Assembly (NCBI GenBank): GCA_900552325.1
Contig: URZG01000088.1
Span: 1 to 8,144 of the forward strand
Direction of reading: 5' to 3'
Length of the DNA: 8,144 nucleotides
Origin: an uncultured Porphyromonadaceae bacterium
GTDB taxonomy: Bacteria; Bacteroidota; Bacteroidia; Bacteroidales; Muribaculaceae
The notes under the pieces were generated by a model. That model had not been told where the DNA came from. It saw nothing but the letters and a program-made list of their open reading frames with translations, and made no database searches. The position numbers were made by a program, and so were the translations under genes. Positions 5,900 through 8,144 of this stretch are shown in pieces. Every line of letters starts with the position of its first letter. Position 1 is the stretch's first letter.

Positions 5900-6324
5900 C
5901 GTGAGCGGTGACGGATGTAGGTCTGAAAATCGGTATAGTCACGGATATAATCTTCTTCGGTGTAGATGTCCGAAACCAACACGAGCGCTATCGAGCCGGA
6001 GGAGAAATTCTTCATCTGCAGCCAGAGACCGGAAGGGACGAAAAGCCCCTGGAACGGCCGGCGGAGGGTGAACGTGCGGGTAGTCTCGCCGTCGGTAATC
6101 TCCACGTCGAAACTGCCGGAGGCCGCCATGATCAGCTCCATATCGCGCCGGTGGGCATGCGCTCCGCGTTCGGCGTCGGCAGGAACGTCATACACATAGA
6201 AAACACGTTTCACGGAGAAAGGTAATGATCCGTCGTTCTGTACCTCGGTAAGCATCCCTCGGTCCGATTCGTGGCGCGGCAGATCAATTAGCCTGCATTT
6301 CTTTATAGGGCTGTCTTTATACAT
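5896..6324 (-). CDS. fdtA: dTDP-sugar 3,4-ketoisomerase, FdtA/QdtA-type cupin (HAH copy)
   Basis: This is a 142-residue WxcM/FdtA-family cupin. Such enzymes convert dTDP-4-keto-6-deoxyglucose to the 3-keto isomer. Landmarks: LIDLPRHESDRGML (12-25), PFSVKRVFYVYDVP (35-48), the active-site GAHAHRR (54-60) with both histidines His56 and His58, ASGSFDVEITDG (68-79), LFVPSGLWLQM (94-104) and a C-terminal YTEEDYIRDYTDF (121-133). The ATG at 6324-6322 is chosen although the frame is open to 6390. The longer form adds 22 residues unlike the family, entirely inside the upstream gene, while this start gives an 8-base overlap and normal length. The stop overlaps the aminotransferase start by four bases. 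Arg22 matches FdtA, but the other stereo-determining position (Leu102) matches neither FdtA (His) nor QdtA (Arg), so the C4 configuration of the product is uncertain. Confidence 0.88.
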   Translation of the reverse strand: MYKDSPIKKCRLIDLPRHESDRGMLTEVQNDGSLPFSVKRVFYVYDVPADAERGAHAHRRDMELIMAASGSFDVEITDGETTRTFTLRRPFQGLFVPSGLWLQMKNFSSGSIALVLVSDIYTEEDYIRDYTDFQTYIRHRSR

Positions 6325-6748
6325 TGTCAATGGCGTTTTTTTCGGCCAGGGAGCGGAACAGCTCGTATCGGCGTATGTAATCGGCTTCATCGTAGAGAGT
6401 GGAGGAGATAACTATTACGACGGAGTTCGTGGAAAAATTGTCGATTTCGCGCCACCACATCGGCGGCACGTACAGGGCGCGGTATGAACGGTTCATGTGG
6501 TAGCGGCTGCGGTTGCCGCGGCCGTCGTCGAGCACTACGTCGAAACTACCCGAAAGAGCTATTATGATCTCCTGTGAGGTACGGAACGCATGTCCGTCGC
6601 GAGTGGCGTTGCCCGGCACGTCGTAGAGCCAGTAGCAGCGCTCTATCGCGAAGGGGAGCTGGTCGTTGTCCTGGAGGAACGACAGGTTGCCGCGCGGGTC
6701 GTTTATTTTCGGCAGATCAATTATGTGTGGTTCCCGGAGATTATTCAT
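6317..6748 (-). CDS. Second FdtA/QdtA-like cupin, HAF variant (WxcM-like)
   Basis: This 143-residue protein is a clear paralogue of the next gene in the operon. It has IIDLPKINDPRGNLSF (9-24), PFAIERCYWLYDVP (32-45), SGSFDVVLDDG (66-76), LYVPPMWWREI (92-102), DNFSTNS (103-109) and LYDEADYIRRYELF (118-131). At the active site the usual HAH reads GHAFRT (52-57): His53 is kept but the second histidine is Phe55. In FdtA both histidines line the active site, so this copy may be inactive, act in a heteromer with its neighbour, or catalyse a different step; these are inferences. I recall the HAF form in other Bacteroidetes, so it is probably a subfamily and not a recent mutation. It overlaps rmlA by four bases (ATGA) and the downstream cupin by eight. 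Confidence 0.88.
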   Translation of the reverse strand: MNNLREPHIIDLPKINDPRGNLSFLQDNDQLPFAIERCYWLYDVPGNATRDGHAFRTSQEIIIALSGSFDVVLDDGRGNRSRYHMNRSYRALYVPPMWWREIDNFSTNSVVIVISSTLYDEADYIRRYELFRSLAEKNAIDNV

Positions 6749-7620
6749 GAGTTCGCAAGTTTCATCAGGTAAGCGCCGTAGTCGGTGTTGGCAAGTGCCG
6801 CAGCAAGAATTTTCAACCGGTCGCGGTCAATGAATCCTCGGCGGAACGCCACCTCTTCGAGTGCGGCCACATATAGCCCCTGACGCTTCTGTATGGCCTG
6901 TATAAAGCTTGATGCCTCCATGAGGGAGTCCACCGTGCCGGTGTCGAGCCACGCGAACCCGCGGCCGAAAATCTCTACGTCGAGGCGTCCGGCCCGCATG
7001 TAATGTTCATTGACGGAAGTGATCTCAAGTTCTCCACGCGCCGACGGTCTGATCGAGGCGGCCACATCCACCACATCCGGCGGATAGAAATAGAGGCCGG
7101 TGACGGCCTTGTCGCTTTTGGGATTCTGCGGTTTCTCCTCGATGTCGGTGGCTTTCCCGTCGGGGCCGAGGGTCACTACGCCGTAGCGGCGCGGATTCTG
7201 CACCGAGTATGCGAAGATGGTCGCCTCGCCGCGATTTTCGGCGGTGGCTATGGCCTGGTGCAGCATGGGGGTGAGCCCCTGGCCGTAGAAGATGTTGTCG
7301 CCGAGTACGAGCGCGGCGGCTTCGCCCGCGAGAAACTCCCAGCCTATGATGAACGCCTGCGCCAGCCCTTCGGGGCGCGGCTGCTCGGCGTAGCTGAAAT
7401 TCACCCCCAGTTCACGCCCAGAGCCTAACAGGCGGCGGAACGCCGGGAGGTCTTCGGGGGTGGAGATTATCAGAATGTCGCGTATCCCCGCCAGCATGAG
7501 CACCGACACGGGATAATATATCATCGGTTTGTCGTAGACCGGGAGCAACTGCTTCGAGACTCCGAGAGTCATGGGATGCAGGCGTGTGCCGGCTCCTCCG
7601 GCAAGAACTATACCTTTCAT
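6745..7620 (-). CDS. rmlA: Glucose-1-phosphate thymidylyltransferase
   Basis: This 291-residue enzyme makes dTDP-glucose and pyrophosphate from dTTP and glucose-1-phosphate, the first step of dTDP-deoxysugar synthesis. It is full length. Visible motifs are GIVLAGGAGTRLHPMT (3-18), the nucleotide loop with Arg13; SKQLLPVYDKPMIYYP (22-37) with Lys23; PEGLAQAF (83-90); LVLGDNIFYG (104-113) with the metal-binding Asp108; IEEKPQNPKS (160-169); TGLYFYPPDVV (174-184); GELEITSVNEHY (196-207); and FAWLDTGTVDSL (222-233) with Asp226. All catalytic positions expected for RmlA are present. It starts 13 bases after the rmlB stop and overlaps the HAF cupin by four bases, so it is in one operon. No rmlC or rmlD is in view, and the following genes point to an amino sugar as the operon's own product. 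Confidence 0.97.
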   Translation of the reverse strand: MKGIVLAGGAGTRLHPMTLGVSKQLLPVYDKPMIYYPVSVLMLAGIRDILIISTPEDLPAFRRLLGSGRELGVNFSYAEQPRPEGLAQAFIIGWEFLAGEAAALVLGDNIFYGQGLTPMLHQAIATAENRGEATIFAYSVQNPRRYGVVTLGPDGKATDIEEKPQNPKSDKAVTGLYFYPPDVVDVAASIRPSARGELEITSVNEHYMRAGRLDVEIFGRGFAWLDTGTVDSLMEASSFIQAIQKRQGLYVAALEEVAFRRGFIDRDRLKILAAALANTDYGAYLMKLANS

Positions 7621-7633
7621 CAGCGTGGCGTTT

Positions 7634-8144
7634 TTACAGGAAATCCTCGGTGCCTTCGGTTACGGCCTTGGTCCACTCCGTGTTGTCCATGCACCATTTT
7701 ACTGTTTTCCGGATCCCTTCATCGAAGGGTGTAAAGGGGGTCCAATGAAGAGTGGCCGCGATTTTCGACGGATCGATGGCATAGCGCATGTCGTGGCCGG
7801 GACGGTCCTTGACGAACTCCACGAGCGACCGGTCGATTTTTTCAGGAGGAAGCGCCGACAGCGCGCGGTAACGCGGTTCCGATTCCACCAGACGGCGCAC
7901 TGTGTCGATTATGCAATGCACCACGTCGATGTTCTGCTGCTCGTTGAAGCCTCCGATATTAAACACCTCGCCGGCTTTGCCGTAGTTGAGTACATCGTCG
8001 ATCGCACGGCAATGATCCTCTACGTAGAGCCAGTCGCGGACGTTTTCGCCCCGGCCGTAGACCGGCAGCGGCTTTTCGTGGCGGATGTTGTTGATGAACA
8101 GCGGGATGAGCTTCTCGGGGAACTGATAAGGCCCGTAGTTGTTC
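7634..8144 (-). CDS. rmlB: dTDP-glucose 4,6-dehydratase, C-terminal half (5' end outside the window)
   Basis: The last 169 residues of an extended short-chain dehydrogenase are visible. The enzyme dehydrates dTDP-glucose to dTDP-4-keto-6-deoxyglucose using bound NAD+. The reading frame enters from the window edge with NNYGPYQFPEKLIPL, then has the substrate-binding segment LPVYGRGENVRDWLYVEDH, EVFNIGGFNEQQNIDVV, and VKDRPGHDMRYAIDPSKI, all typical of RmlB. The C-terminal helix region EGIRKTVKWCMDN is also standard. RmlB proteins are about 350-380 residues, so roughly half is missing, including the Rossmann glycine motif and the catalytic Tyr-x-x-x-Lys. Apparent internal starts, such as the Met at 7966, are not real starts because homology continues to the edge. 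It is the first visible gene of the minus-strand sugar operon; the promoter lies outside. Confidence 0.95.
   Translation of the reverse strand, partial: NNYGPYQFPEKLIPLFINNIRHEKPLPVYGRGENVRDWLYVEDHCRAIDDVLNYGKAGEVFNIGGFNEQQNIDVVHCIIDTVRRLVESEPRYRALSALPPEKIDRSLVEFVKDRPGHDMRYAIDPSKIAATLHWTPFTPFDEGIRKTVKWCMDNTEWTKAVTEGTEDFL

Noticed and set aside
6325..6390. Upstream extension of the HAH cupin to an ATG at 6390 (164 residues)
   Set aside because: The extra 22 residues lie wholly inside the preceding gene and do not match the family. The ATG at 6324 gives the normal length and a short overlap.

Overview
The window most likely comes from a fairly GC-rich member of the Bacteroidales, possibly a Muribaculaceae-like gut commensal. 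Three things point there: Bacteroidetes-type promoter words (TAnnTTTG), AT-rich leaders without Shine-Dalgarno sequences, and gene families typical of the group (DUF4250, four-helix-bundle 'suffix' protein, WxcM-like ketoisomerase pairs). The genus assignment is inference. There are no RNA genes, CRISPR arrays, insertion sequences or origins. The only gene-free stretch of note is the 73-bp divergent promoter region at 1129-1201. Both window edges cut genes.

Layout. (1) 1-1128, minus strand: a DUF4250 small protein followed, with a one-base TGATG overlap, by the N-terminal part of a UvrD/PcrA-type DNA helicase. (2) 1202-4129, plus strand: a tightly packed unit of a short-chain-type polyprenyl synthase, a TatD-family metal-dependent hydrolase, a 76-residue secreted protein that looks like a family remnant, and an ADP-ribosylglycohydrolase. 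(3) 4145-8144, minus strand: a nucleotide-sugar operon in transcription order rmlB (partial), rmlA, two tandem 3,4-ketoisomerase-like cupins, a DegT/DnrJ/EryC1/StrS aminotransferase, and a four-helix-bundle (S23/IVP-like) protein.

How the genes work together. RmlA and RmlB make dTDP-4-keto-6-deoxyglucose. An FdtA/QdtA-type ketoisomerase moves the keto group to C3, and the aminotransferase would then give a dTDP-3-amino-3,6-dideoxyhexose (Fuc3N or Qui3N) for a surface polysaccharide. The expected N-acetyltransferase and glycosyltransferases are not in view. The two cupins are not equivalent: one keeps the HAH active-site motif and the other reads HAF.

The most accessory-looking part is about 3180-4785. 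The ADP-ribosylglycohydrolase and the four-helix-bundle gene meet tail to tail there, and sampled lines are clearly lower in GC (about 35-47%) than the flanks (about 60-70%). The truncated-looking secreted ORF and a short direct repeat lie at its left edge. I found no convincing entirely new system. The best leads are the divergent ketoisomerase pair, the four-helix-bundle protein attached to the sugar operon, and the low-GC island.
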